Of a DNA stretch of 64,000 nucleotides, positions 1 to 11,837 are shown in pieces. Origin of the DNA: Rhipicephalus microplus (taxonomy: Eukaryota > Arthropoda > Arachnida > Ixodida > Ixodidae); contig NC_134710.1 of NCBI RefSeq assembly GCF_043290135.1, forward strand, positions 199,057,692 through 199,121,691, in the 5' to 3' direction. The first letter of the stretch is position 1; each line of letters opens with the position of its first letter. Under the pieces are notes generated by a model. That model was not told where the DNA came from, did no database searches, and worked only from the letters and a program-made list of their open reading frames with translations. A program made the position numbers and the translations under genes.

Positions 1-3000
1 AATTTGATAGCATACAATGCAAATTGCATGCAGCTCAAATGTTGTACAGATGATATCCTTTGAGATAACTTGAATGATTCTGCATTATTGAAGGTGGTAT
101 AATAAACGGTATACTAGAGCCATCTGCGTAAATATGATTTTAAGCTGGATACCGTGTGTATATTTGATAAAGCACACAGTTTGGCAGGTTGAATGAAACT
201 CTCTCTTTTTTAAATAAATCAACTGCTTATTTTGCCATGCTTGATATTGTAAGCAGCTGATTACGATTGTCAGCTTCAGAGCTCCAAAATTCATCGCTTG
301 CCAATATATCAACATCACTTGGCATTTGAATTGACACCGCTTCTTTTCACCCTAATATTTCCAAAGCCAATAGGTGGTGTTTGTGTTGCGTCTCTAGGCA
401 AAAAAGATGCCGGCATGATTAGCTTGGACTCACCAATGACTGGGGCAGCTTCTCTTGGGCACACCTGCTCTACTAAAGCAGACTGCTCAAGTATATGAAA
501 AATATTACGCTGTGCTTCACCACAAATGTCGTTGCTGTTGCGAATTTCAGAGCTTCTTTGGCCTCTTATGCACGGAGACGCCATATTCACGCTAAATTCA
601 TTTCACCTTCTTTTAAAAAGGAACGAGCAAACAAAAACAGCTGCTCGCTGTTGTTAATAACCAGATGAGTAATAATTCAAACCTTCCAGGAAGTTCAAAA
701 GCCTTTATTAGGCACTTAACTGAGCCTCGCTCTAATGTGGCTTTCAATTTCTTCCACTTGGGTTGGTGGCATATTCGTGGCTCTTAAGAAGATGTTGTGC
801 GTTCATTTTCTTGAAAACTGCACTGCCTAGAAGCCACGAGAGTAAAGGAGCATGCTGATTTTTTCTCTATTTCAGTTTACAAGGCCCGAGTAATTTCCTT
901 CAGGAGAAGAAGCTGTTCCCTAATTATTACGCTTGGGACGATTCGGCCTCGTCCTCAGACACTTCAGTTATGATTAACGCGACGAGATGGGAGAACGCGC
1001 TAGGCAGTGGATCATCCAGGCGAGGCTGTGACACTTTCGTTCAATCTCTCTGACGCTTGAAATCTTCTAGCTCATCTTTCTTCCTCTCTTACGCTTTCAT
1101 TAGGCGGGTATGGCTCATTGAGTTGCGCAATTTACATCAACGCGGGTGCACGTTTTACAAGACTACAATTATAACACTTCTTTTTGAGCAATCTTAATTG
1201 TTTTTTTGGTCCTTGTTTCCAACTTCAGTCACACGGAAAGTGTGACAAAAATATTTGATAAAAAATTATCTGTCATGTCTACTCGCGTTTTCTATCTTAT
1301 TTTTAACTTTAATATTTTTTAAATTTTAGTGAACTGACAGCACCACTTTTTTTTATGCATCACCTCTTTGGCGTATTTAAAATGTTGAATGAAGCTACCG
1401 GCACGAAATATAAAATAAAATTTGAAGAAAGGAGAGTAAAGGCTTGCAGCAAGTTGGGGTGTAATGGTTGATTTTTTTTCCGTTTCAGTAGCATAGTATA
1501 TTTTTCACAGCCAGATCGCTGAAGTTGAAGTAAATAAGTAAAAGCCGAAAAAACGGAGTTAACGTTGGAGCTTTTCTTAAGGACTCCGCAACATTACTGG
1601 TTGCTTGGAGTGTAAAGGTCCCAATTTATGAAGGTGCAATGACAGAACCAGCTGTCTTCGAATAACACGATCATTGCTGTGTTGTTTTCGAGTGTTATCT
1701 TTAAAAATGACTTATGTGGACCCACCAAAACTACTTTTCGCTTCGGTAAACGTTACTTCTATGCAAAGAAGAATGCCGCATTTCTTAGAGTAGACATTGA
1801 AAGTAGTGGCACAGGAAGGTACTTTTAGAAGCCAAATGCACAGTTAACCACAAGCACATTCTATGAATATAACATTCTTTTGCAGAGACTAATTGTGTAT
1901 ATTATATACACAGCGTTATATTACCTCTACGTTTGCTTTCTTTAGATCAATTTAACTCAACTGCCAAACAGCACATTCACATTATCTTCGATGTTGTTGT
2001 TTTTTTCACTGACTTTTAAGTTGTTCAACTACTTTTTCAGCGCACTTTTTTGTGGTGGACTTTCCTGCAGAAAGAGGATGTGGCGGAAGGCACGTATTTT
2101 ACCGTCCGATACTCAGCACTCATGTTATCTGGCGCGTATTGTAACTCGCACATGAAACTAATATTGCAAAATACTCTTGCTAAGTCTTTGCCACCGTATA
2201 TCTCATAAAAGCATGCCTTGTAAAAAATGGCTACCAAAGCTTCAGTAGTGCTTCATTTGTTGTCACTTTCACACTCCAGTATATAAACTGTGGTTTACTA
2301 CTCCGTCTTGCAGAAGATAAAAGAAAACTCGTTCGCTCACTTTCAATCCCGCTTTCTCCCTCGAAGGCATTAGGGTACCTGCAGTGTTTTTGAAGAGTGG
2401 GGCGAGTCAATGGAATTTTTTTTCACTTTCCTCTTTTCTTCATTTCTGACACAGAAGGCAGAAAAAAGTTACGACTTCTCGTTTACGACCTGAAATGAAC
2501 AGCGGAGCGCTGCACCGCGAGCCTCCACAAAAAACTTGAACATCGCGAAAAGACATTACATGTGAGATTCCACGACATAAACTCCGAATGGCTGGTTCAG
2601 GAATATGGGAAGTCAAGGGAGGTTTTCTGCTTTCTATTCTCTGTTGCGCAGATTTCATATTCATGCATGGCTGACCTGAAGACGCATATCGTCGTGATGT
2701 CATTGTGATCCCTGTCGATTTGGCTGCTGTCCTTCCGATATACTCACTGTTGCTTTATTTATTAGGTTTCATGAAGAATGGAAAGAAAAAGCAAAATATA
2801 CTATCCGGTGTCTTTACGGTCATCTTACCATGATGTCTATGATATTCGCGTTCCATGAAACGTGACAAACGCCATATCTTTACTGGCTATATAAGCTTTT
2901 AGAACGGCTACAACTTTATGATATACATCTTACAACAGTGAGCGTTTATGTGACATCGTGCAAATGTGGACGTGCATGCGTGTGCAATACATTTCACTTT

Positions 3001-3028
3001 ACTCCAGACGCGATGAGAGTTCGTGCAA

Positions 3029-3029
<1 letters not shown>
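1..3029. other. Unassigned non-coding stretch
   Basis: I see no recognisable gene, repeat family or RNA here. Open frames are short (under 95 codons), overlap on both strands and lack convincing codon structure or motifs. The stretch is AT-rich with many short homopolymers, as expected for intron or intergenic DNA. The minus-strand frame at 315-590 is the longest, and I could not assign it to any family. Confidence 0.5.
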
Positions 3030-3096
<67 letters not shown>

Positions 3097-3128
3097 GCAC
3101 GCACACACACCCACACTCATAGACACAC
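3030..3128. repeat. (CA)n microsatellite
   Basis: This is a run of CA dinucleotides interrupted by several GCAC variants. The interruptions suggest an old array. The ORFs reading through it on both strands are artefacts of the repeat. Confidence 0.95.
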
Positions 3129-3686
3129 ACATAACTCAATTTTTCTCACGATCATTTCTTGAAGACACCCCAGTCTTGTAGAATTGTAGAATTGCATATT
3201 TACTTCGCATAAGGTATGTCGGTTGTGAAAATGAATGTCATAGTCTATTTACTTGCAGTCCTGCTGCTGGTGCCACTTGATGCTTGCCGGTGTAAGACTG
3301 GTGCACTGAAATTGTGAAAATTTTGCATTATCTGCTTTCTATCAGCACTTAAATTGCTTTTTAAGAGAACTACTTTAAACATTCAAGTGTAAAGTAATTC
3401 CTGGGACATTTGAGTGGAAAATTGGTGCGAAGTGCTCACCTGTTGGTCGCATTCAGCGACTTAGAAAGTGGGTTGCCCAGAGGCCTGCCATCATATTCTT
3501 TCATGAGAACGATGAAGAAATTTCGGTTTACGAGAATGTTGGCTAACTAAAAGAAACAAAAATATCTGTTCAAAGTTAAATATCTGTTCTTCGTTGCTGA
3601 ACCTGAAAACTAAATTGTGAGCTGGTGCAGATCTCTCACACATTCTTGCTTAGGTATGCCTAACTCATTGCGCAATTTGTATCTTC

Positions 3687-3874
3687 GAAAAATTCCTCGT
3701 TCCTGATGAATTGCGTATGGCACGTGTAGTGCCCGTGTTTAGAAAAGGAGATTTTCTCAACGTAGGAAACTACAGGCCTAGTTCTTTAACGTGTACGTCA
3801 TGTAAGCTATTGTAACACATAGTTACACATTACAATATATTTGAGGAACATTGAGTGCTATCGCCATCAGAGCA
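3687..3874 (+). pseudogene. CR1/L2-like LINE reverse transcriptase fragment
   Basis: Plus-strand translation gives a short RT N-terminal segment: a stretch reading ARVVPVFRKGD is followed by NYRPSSLTCTSCKLL. These correspond to the conserved P-x-x-W-K-x-A-x-V-x-P-x-x-K-K-G and NYRPISLTS blocks of CR1/Jockey-type LINE reverse transcriptases. One stop follows CKLL, and a second follows FEEH just before VLSPSEH. The segment stops exactly where a SINE begins, so the LINE was interrupted or truncated there. Only about 60 codons remain and no catalytic motif is included. The LINE identity is fairly secure; the clade is inference. Confidence 0.7.
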
Positions 3875-3950
3875 TTGATTGATTGATTTGTGGAGTTTAA
3901 CGTCCCAAAACCACCGTATGATTATGAGAGACGCCGTAGTGGAGGAACCC
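3875..3950 (-). mobile_element. Ruka-like SINE fragment (3' body)
   Basis: The sequence begins with the ATTG-repeat tail followed by TTGTGGAGTTTAACGTCCCA and the body up to GCCGTAGTGGAGG. It matches the 3' part of the SINE copies elsewhere in this window. The tRNA-like head is missing, and after 3950 the sequence no longer matches the family. It lies directly against the LINE reverse-transcriptase fragment. Confidence 0.8.
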
Positions 3951-4299
3951 AACAGCAACCCTGTGCACGATCGGGAGGCCGCGACTGCACACGTAATGCA
4001 GAAGCGGGCAAGAATTGCCATTGCACCCGCTTGCCAGCCTTTGCGGCAATACGCGGCGCCTCTATTTCTATGACGAGATGTCGACGGAGCTCTGAGTAGT
4101 TAAAGGCTTAAACGTATTAAAAAGAGCTCTTTTTCCCCCACACCGAATTGCCAGAGCAAGGAGGCGCCGTCTGGTCAGGAACAATGCGTTAGTAAAAGGA
4201 AGGATACACACCGCAAACATCCTCAAGGTGAAAAGGAGAAAGAGGAGAGAGATGGAGGTGGAAGGGGAATGAAGAGTGAAAGAGGGCGCCCGGGAGAGT

Positions 4300-4405
4300 C
4301 CGCCTTATATTCTCTTTTTATCTTTTTTTTTCTTTTTTTCTTTTTCTTCTTTATTCTTTCTTTTCTTTTCTTCTTTTTTCAGCTTTTTTCCCTCTTTCTC
4401 TCTCT
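4300..4405. repeat. Polypyrimidine tract
   Basis: About 100 bases are almost entirely C and T on the plus strand, with long T runs. This is low-complexity DNA. The ORF through it (F/S-rich) is not a gene. Confidence 0.85.
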
Positions 4406-4459
4406 CACCCTATAATTCAAGATTGTATAAAGCTGAGCACCAACAAACTGTACCCTCAA

Positions 4460-4581
4460 TCCTGATGAAGGCCAGACTCTAGGTAGTAACGTCGAAATAA
4501 ACCACGTTGTGTGTGACCGCTCATGGAGGATCTACTTGACTACTTGCAACGCTACGGCCACTCAACCACCATGCCTGCCTA

Positions 4582-4646
<65 letters not shown>
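4460..4646 (+). mobile_element. Penelope-type terminal repeat with degenerate hammerhead-like core and (TA)n tail, copy 1
   Basis: From 4460 the sequence reads CCTGATGAAGGCCAGACTCT and continues through CGTCGAAATAAACCACG to CATGCCTGCC, then runs into (TA)n. It aligns along its length with the right arm of the palindrome at 7421-7578. Here the helix II/GAAAC segment is altered (GGTAGTAAC instead of GGCCGAAAC), so a ribozyme fold is not expected. Placing it with Penelope-like elements rests on the CTGATGA...GAAAC-GTC layout known from their terminal repeats. Confidence 0.6.
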
Positions 4647-4649
<3 letters not shown>

Positions 4650-5564
4650 TGTCGACATCCTTGGTTAAGTGAAACTTGTCTTCGTCGAGCAGAGTGAACA
4701 ACGTGTGACCGCGTTGATGTTCTCGTTTCCTATGCTGCCATGACGACCACAGACGGAGGTCTCCTGACCACAGTACACAGGGCGACACTGCCGAATCATC
4801 CTGCATGCCGGTAACTGGAACACAGGACCAGACGACGCCGCCAACCACCATGGCGCAGGCGACCTCCCAATGATTCATGTGTGACCAGTGCCCACGGACC
4901 GTAGAAATAATTGACTGTGCCATCGCCGGCACGTGACCTCCTCGGTGGATGAGATGCCTGTTCTGCCCTCTTGTACTTTTTCGATACTGCATGTGCTTTT
5001 GACTTTTATTGTTGTGTACTGCGTTCTGAAAGGGGAGATATTTTGTTTGCCTTCACTCACTCACTCCAACTATAGCTAAGTTTTTTGTTCCTTGAGCCTC
5101 TATATAGAGCATCAATAATTTTATTCCCAAGAATTTCAATGGTTGGGGGAGGTAAGTTTCGGGATGAAGATATGGTTACCTCCCTCACATTAACAAGGCA
5201 GGAGTGGTAAACTGGGAAGTAATGACATGAAACTTTTCTACGTCGTGTGCGTCTGTTAATTTTCTCTGCTGAATAACCCCACGTACATCCACAGTGAGCG
5301 TGGCGGCAATGACAACACTGCGCAGCGTTTTGTTGCGAACAGCCTGTTGGCACTCAAACAAAATGTGTTGTTTTTTATGCGGCTAGAATTTCTTCATTTT
5401 TAGTGCTTCCACAAGCCCCAGTTGTCTGGTAACGTTTTACGGGCTTACTCTGGTGAAGTCGACACGTGTTATCTATGTGTAGTTTTTAGTGTATTTTTAG
5501 TGTAGTTTTAGGTACTGTATTACGCAGAATATCAATGAGTAGCACATGTCTAAAATATTCATTG

Positions 5565-5945
5565 ACACAATAGCGTTAGAGAGCCCGTGTCGTAGCAATT
5601 TTGCCGTCGGTGTCGGCAGTGTTGGTTGTGAGCGAAAATTCGTCCGTGAGCGAAAAATCGAGAAAAAAAGAATCGAAATAAACAATGAAACTTTCGGTCT
5701 CCTTGAGCATTGAACCCGGGCCGTTTGCGTGGTTACAAGTGTGTTACCATGAACCAACCTTGTTACTTACAGCGGCTTCGAAAAAAAAGACACTACATAA
5801 GTACCATGTAGAGGAAGGTGTCTCCTGAACGCATTTTGTTCCACAGGTGTCACGACGAAACCGAGCCCATTCGGCGATTTGTAGGCGCATTTGCGAGGCC
5901 ATCAAGCTACGTCGAAACAGGCGGGATAGTGCAGCCATCACCACT
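5565..5945. repeat. Dispersed repeat A, copy 1 (tRNA-like box on the minus strand)
   Basis: This region is clearly similar to 18296-18645: both carry GTGTCG..GCCGTC, AAAATTTTCGGTC- or ACTTTCGGTC-like blocks, a CTGAACCC or TTGAACCC box, and GCGATTTGTAGGCGCATTTG. Read on the minus strand, the box gives a GGGTTCAA-type RNA polymerase III B box with a weak A-box upstream. A tRNA-derived origin is therefore possible. I cannot name the family. Confidence 0.6.
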
Positions 5946-6346
5946 AAAAGCTCACAGGAACTTTCAAACCGCAATAAACAGCGACAGCTATGTCCATCCA
6001 GCGGAAAACATATCATGCCTTTCCAGAGGCGTTGATCAAGCAAACAGAGAACGCTAGATAATGTGCTGCCACCTATGAGTGATTGTGAGACCCTATATGG
6101 CCTCTACACGGCCGCTTGGCAGTGCTGCGCGCGCCCGATCCAGGCGGCCGTGGCTTCTCAGATGGCAAGCGCGCGGCGTGTATCTTGGAGGCCATGTACT
6201 CTTGCGTTTGATCAAAAACCTGTATGTACCAGTGTGCCATCTGTAAGACATTGCAGAAATCATGTGTCGACTACATCTCAGCACCATTCTAGCAGAGGAA
6301 AGTGGCCACCCTGCACAGTCTCTGCATTACTATTGATACGTAGCGC

Positions 6347-6347
<1 letters not shown>

Positions 6348-6410
<63 letters not shown>
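6348..6410. repeat. (GT)n microsatellite
   Basis: An uninterrupted GT dinucleotide run of about 60 bases. Confidence 0.95.
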
Positions 6411-6415
<5 letters not shown>

Positions 6416-7107
6416 CATATTAATAAGTATGCATTTAGCGGTTAAAGGGCGCACTAGGGGCCGGATTTGGCTATCGAGTTCAACTATTAAAGGCGAAGCT
6501 TAAGGGTCCCCCAATTTTTTATGATGCATTGATAGATTGTGACTGTTTAAGTAATATCTATTGATACTAACAGTCGAAGGTGGTTGTCACTCACGTCACG
6601 AAGTAGGCGCCAAGCTTGCTGTTTCCACGACAATAAAGTGCAACGTTGAAAAAACACCCAAACACCAGAGTAGACGGATCCAATGTACACGTATTAATTT
6701 AAAGCCTCCGCCAGAAAGTGGCGCTGCATACAGTTAAGGAAGACATGGCTGCAGGGCGTTTTTCATGTGATGCTTACTTTTGTTTTCTTTTCTTCTATTT
6801 TTAAGTTCTGTGTTCTATTTACATCCTTGTTTAACGGTGGAGCTTATGGTTTCCCAGCTCTACGCACCAGAACTTGAAGAAACGGTTTAGCGGACTATTC
6901 GTTAATATTATCACCCGGTGTTCTTCAAGTTGCACCTAATCTTAAGCACACTAATCTTCATTGTTCTAATCTTTTCGCTAGGCTGCTGGTGCGATGCAGC
7001 CATTGCCGCAAGATATAGCTTCAGAGATGGCGATTGGGAAAATGCTGCAGTATTGGGTCACCACGAGATATGCAGGAAAGTACAGAGATGTGGGTGCCCA
7101 CGAAGAG

Positions 7108-7192
7108 TGTATGGTTGGTTGGTTGGTTCCTCAACATCTTGGCGCAACCCACCTAGGGGGATAGGCCATAAATGGGACGGTGCCTTGCTTTT
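7108..7192. repeat. Short dispersed-repeat remnant with (TTGG)n start
   Basis: The stretch begins with GGTTGGTTGGTTGG and runs into CTTGGCGCAACCCACCTAGG and a GATAGGCCATAA block. It resembles short repeat ends I associate with tick genomic sequence. No second copy was found in this window, so the family call is weak. Confidence 0.3.
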
Positions 7193-7329
7193 TAAATTAT
7201 TTCACTTCTTGAAAGAGAGGGTTGGAATAATTAGGTAATATATGTAATAACAAAAAGACGTTGAATTTCTAAAAAAAACCTTGAAAAGAAAACATATAAA
7301 CATACAAAAAAGAATATATATATATATAT

Positions 7330-7502
7330 ATATAGTCTAGTAGATCCTCCGTGAGCGGTCACAACGTGGTTTATTTCGACGTTTCGGCCTAGAGTCTGGC
7401 CTTCATCAGGATTTTTTTTTTCCTGATGAAGGCCAGACTCTAGGCCGAAACGTCGAAATAAACCACGTTGTGACCGCTCACGGAGGATCTACTAGACTAT
7501 AT
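7330..7502. repeat. Perfect 82 bp-arm palindrome carrying a hammerhead-ribozyme-like core in each arm
   Basis: The left arm (7330-7411) and right arm (7421-7502) are exact reverse complements, separated by nine T residues. In the right arm, CTGATGA at 7423-7429 is followed by a GGCC...GGCC helix and then GAAAC (7447-7451) and GTC (7452-7454). This is the order of the hammerhead catalytic core with the very short helix III reported for Penelope-like elements. The left arm carries the same motif on the minus strand. The T-spacer next to CTGATGA could pair with GAAA after GTC as helix I. One extra A lies between CTGATGA and the GGCC helix, which departs from the canonical core. The right arm is homologous to 4460-4580. 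Confidence 0.85.
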
Positions 7503-7534
7503 TCAACGCTACGGCCACTCAACCACCATGCCTG

Positions 7535-7578
<44 letters not shown>
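7503..7578. repeat. 3' segment of the PLE-type repeat and (TA)n microsatellite
   Basis: After the palindrome the sequence continues with CGCTACGGCCACTCAACCAC and CATGCCTGCC, then enters (TA)n. The same junction occurs at 4580. The array probably forms part of, or was seeded by, the element's end. Confidence 0.7.
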
Positions 7579-7582
<4 letters not shown>

Positions 7583-7604
7583 AAACAACTAAAGTTACTT
7601 ATTT

Positions 7605-8060
7605 TTAGCATTCCAATCTTTTAGATTCTCGTATGAAATTTGTAACTGCGGTAAAAACGCTCCTGTGGCTGAATCCAAATGCGACTGCGCCAAATGAAAG
7701 AATCACCGGAAGTGTCAAGTTTAAGCCCAATTTTCGTAGGGGTTCTTCTAGTAGATTTTTCCTTTGAGTTTTGAATTTTCGGCATGACAAAAAGAAGTGC
7801 TTCAAAGATTCCCTCTCAATAAAATAAAGGTACAAAGGCGACTGTGCCAGACCCGACCTGTGAAGGTAAAAGTTCAGTGACGGGACTCGACAACGCAGCC
7901 TGGTAATCACTATTTCTTCCTTTCTTGATGAACACCACTTGTTCTTCCAAGGGAACTTTAGCTGTGGGAAGTCTGATACAAACAAAGGGGATTTTTCAAA
8001 GTTATTGGCCATTGTGCGTTTTTCAAAGCGTGCTGCTGTGATATATTCCGAAGTTGGCAA
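7605..8060 (-). pseudogene. I-clade LINE ORF2 C-terminal remnant (post-RNase H)
   Basis: The minus strand has 151 open codons. They include the pattern RLRCRVPSLNFYLHRSGLAQ, ERESLKHFFLSCRKF and a closing NFIRESKRL. This resembles the C-terminal region of tick I-clade LINE polyproteins, where a CxxC...H...C zinc motif follows the RNase H domain. Here the expected CxxC is replaced by LYLYF, while the HFFLSC part survives. No RT or RNase H domain is found upstream on the minus strand, so this is a 5'-truncated copy. The family is recognised from sequence pattern, not from a search. Confidence 0.65.
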
Positions 8061-10337
8061 AATGTATGGGTTGCTCTGAGTAGAGCTTTTTCGTTTTTTT
8101 TAGGACTGTACACTTTTATTGTTTTCTTTTTTCGGTTCCACTCCGTCATCAACGGCGGTAGTAATGGTGACGCAACGTAACAACGGGATGAAAGACGAAG
8201 CCAAACAATATAGTTAATGACGCTTCAACAATTTTTGATCTTAATAGGGTCAATATGTAAGCGTTCAATCACTGAGAGGATTATTATTTTTTGGCTGCCT
8301 GTGCGTTATCTCTTCGTGTAACCAATCTAGTAGAAGCTGCCTTTGCACCAGTTGTAAACAATACGTCTAAGTGGAACAAATTTATTATAAATTGCATTTG
8401 CATCAAACTCTGCAAAAATATTACTTTTTTATTTCGATGTTACACACAAAAATAAAGACTTTTTCTGACAGCGGAGCTGTTTAACTTCAACGTTAGGCCA
8501 TGCAGATTGAACAAAATGACTATCATCATCATTCGGCTTCTACCTTGTATACAGCGGTTTGTTTTGTTGGTTTGGTTTCCTTCAATAAGTAGTAGCACGT
8601 ACCAACCTTGGAGGATTGACCAGGAATGCGATGTGGAGACTATTAATGCTTATTATAGGTATGGTGGGTGAACAAAAAATGAAGAATTGAAATGGCAATA
8701 ATACCTAATACAAAATTTAAACTACGAGTATTATGCTTTTGAGCTTGTATATGGACTGCCGTATTAACTTGATGGGAACAGTTTTGAGAACCTAGTTAGA
8801 TTTTACCTTGCTGAAGTGACAAAGAATTTCAAAAGCAGAATAAAATGGAACTCATTGAGTAGTTTTAATGAATTTACACATGGCATCAAAGGCATTCCTG
8901 CAGCAGTATCTCAAGCCTGAGGCGCCAAAGCTTCAAAACATTTCTCCCGATAAGATTAACCCTATCTTTGAAAGAAGACTAATGAGAAGTCGACTACTAA
9001 TAAGAAAATATCTTGGACATGACAAAAAGTCTTGTGCAATATTTTCCAGTCCTCTGCAGAATCGGCAAAGTGGTGATATCGTGAGACCAGCCCTGTACAA
9101 GTAGAAAGATGTTTATTGAGGATTTGCGTGGCCGGCGCGCTCTCTCATCACTGTCTTGTTCATCTTTTAAACGGGCTCTGCAACACTTTTTTGACTTATC
9201 ATCAAATGATTCAATATATTATTTACTTGCTTTACGCATCAACACATTAAGAATAGCTTAAGTACGAGCCAAATTCCTGTGATTTGTCGCACGCATTAAG
9301 CACTGTCACCCTCATTTCATGCCTGTGTGCCTGCTTAAAGCAACGCAGATAGAAGGATGACAAAATCACAAGAACCTACGTCTGGTCGTCAGCTCGCGTC
9401 ATGGCCTAGATCACTTTCTATCCGTGTTTTTTTTTAATCTGACTGCGAACGAGCGAATACTTTTAATGTGACTGTGAACGAGCGCATGGGCCCATGGCGG
9501 CATACAATGCAGTTTTGACGCCACTGTGACACTTTGGCTCTCATCAAAGCACGAAATACAGTTTTTAAAGGGCATCAAACGAAAGCCTGTTTGTTACAGG
9601 AAACACCTCACGTGGTATACATAGGACCCGTTTTAAATTTGTTTTATGCAGAGACTGAAAGGTTTGATGGCAATGACACTTTCTTAGTGGAGCCTACAAA
9701 CCGAATACACTCCTTAAAGTTCAACAAATGGAAAGTTATTTGCTCCACATAAATTCTCTGCTCACTGTCATACACTTAGGCTCACGCTTGCATTATAGCG
9801 TGAACATTTTGGCTACAGTAACACCGACAGCACATTTTGAGCGGTAGTGTCGCTATCGAGTTTTTTTTTCTGTGAACATGTTTCTATTTTTGCATAATAT
9901 GCCATGACAGTTAGGCTGCTGTCGTCTTCGTGCGCGAAACCTACATTGAGGCGCCATCATGAAAGCTCGGTGGATAATCTTACATTTGCGTATGGTGTTT
10001 GGATGTTTACTTGCAGACAGGCGAAATGCACCTCTCTATAGTTTAAGAAAGAGACTGCCACTGCACATCACATGCATGTAGTAAGCTGTCTAGTTGTGTA
10101 TCTCAGACGACATTGGGTATTTGGGGACATATTCCGCCTTAAAGTATCTTCACTAAAATTTCGTCAGTTCATGGTCACTAGAAGCTCCAGCGTGACGTCA
10201 TAGAACGGTCGCGTATGACTCAACCGGCGCGAACAGTGTTTTTGTTTAAAAAGGTGAAACAAAGAAATTGAAAATCAGTACTCAATAAATTTTGAGAACT
10301 GCAGCAAGTTTGCAATATCAACAAGTACTCTCAGGTA
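8061..10337. other. Unassigned stretch
   Basis: No convincing gene or repeat is seen. The stretch is AT-rich with scattered short ORFs that show no family motifs. The small plus-strand frame at 8868-9104 has no recognisable domain and no splice or promoter context that I can defend. Confidence 0.45.
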
Positions 10338-10571
10338 CCCCCGCCACGGTGGTCTAGTAACTAAGGTACTTGGCTGCTGATCCGCAAGTCGCGGGATCGA
10401 ATCCCGGCAGCGGCCGGTGCATTTTCGACGGAGGCGAAAATGCTGTAGGCTCGTGTGCTCAGATTTGAGTGTATGGTGAAGACCCTCAAGTGGTCGAAAT
10501 TTCCGGAGTGCTACTACGGCGTCTTTCGTAATCATATGGTGTTTTTAGGATGTTAAACCCCACAAATCATG
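10338..10571 (+). mobile_element. Ruka-like tRNA-derived SINE
   Basis: The element starts CCCCCGCCACGGTGGTCTAG, giving an A box (TGGTCTAGTAACT), and has a B box (GGGATCGAATCCCGG) about 40 bases later. The body carries TGCTCAGATTTGAGTG, CCGGAGTGCTACTACGGCGT and the end block GTTAAACCCCACAAATCA. Flanking GTACTCTC occurs just before (10326-10333) and just after (10577-10584) the element and is a plausible target duplication. The head is complete and the tail is short. Confidence 0.85.
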
Positions 10572-10589
10572 ATCTCGTACTCTCGGGGA

Positions 10590-11837
10590 ATCTTAAGGTA
10601 ATTATTGAATTTTGGTAAATTAGGCACTTTAACATGACTTTATCGGCGACAAATCAATTCCGGCTCTCGATAGAGCTCAATTGAGAAAACGGCGGCAGAC
10701 TGATTTGCAGCATTTTGCTAGCGGAAAGTAACATATGAGCCCGACACCACTCCGTGAAATTTTCTACGATATTCTATGATGGTGATGACCATGATCAATA
10801 TTCTGGAACAATTTACACCTACCTAATGAGAGGATTACGTTCTTCATCTTCATTATCTCCATGGTTTCACGCGTTTGAAAAGACGAAGAGAAACTGCCAC
10901 CAACACTGCTTCTTTTTCTTTTTACCTTTCTATCACACGAAGGGTACATCGACGATGCTTGCTCGCCTCAATGTACATGGGTGGCCATATGAAATAACGC
11001 CGAGACAATTTCTGTGAATAAAATATCATGTTATTGTCGCATAGTAGCAGTATTTGAGTTAGTTTAAATGTGGGTTCAAAATTTCAAGTTGATAGAAGCC
11101 TTGTCGTGATGTCATGGTCGCTATCCTAATCTCTTTCATACTTCTCGCTCTACTGGTGGCAGTTAGTTAGAAAGAAGGGCATTAAACTGACACGCGCATA
11201 CACAATGTGCCAGCAGAATAGCTTGTTTCAACATGTAATTTGTCTGCACATATCATAGTTCCTATCATATCCTATCATAGTTGAGTTAGCATATATACAT
11301 TATTCACCTTCCTGTACAGCACTACACGGAACTATAGGCATGCCTTTTGAAGCCACAGACAGAGTTCATGGTGGCGGGCCACGCTACGTCGAACAAGCAA
11401 GTACTACTTGCGATTGCTTCCCTTGATAATTTAACTTGGTCGTTGCTTCTTGCTTTCTCATTTTTTCAACCGCTCCCATTTGCAAGCTACTTTTAGTTCT
11501 ACGGCTTTGATTTCTGTGTAGTTGGGAAACAGAGCATTTCGCGTTATTTTTCGTTTAATAACGTTTAATGGAGGCACACATAAGAGAAAAGTACGCGCTG
11601 TGCCGGATTCCTCGGGTGTACGAAATCTCTAACAATGTCAAACTGTAACATTTAGGAAACTTTACAGCATTCAGAGGTGTTATGCTCCCCGTTTGTATGA
11701 TTAACAATGTAGACAAGAAGCAATAATCATGTGCACGTTCAATTCTTTATTTCACTTGACAAGTGCACCCGATGCGTGCTTTCCCGTGGCGCCGATTCGT
11801 TCGGCATGAGATGCAATATCTCGGACGGGTGAGAGAC
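10590..11837. other. Unassigned stretch
   Basis: No gene or recognised repeat. A few CTATCATATC repeats near 11265-11280 are the only local structure I noticed. Confidence 0.45.

Noticed and set aside
6063..6503. 146-codon ORF with poly-CV
   Set aside because: The (GT)n array carries the frame through its second half, and the first part has no motif.
10352..10418. Head of the SINE looking like a tRNA gene
   Set aside because: A and B boxes are present but there is no acceptor-stem pairing, and the same head is fused to the SINE body in all copies.
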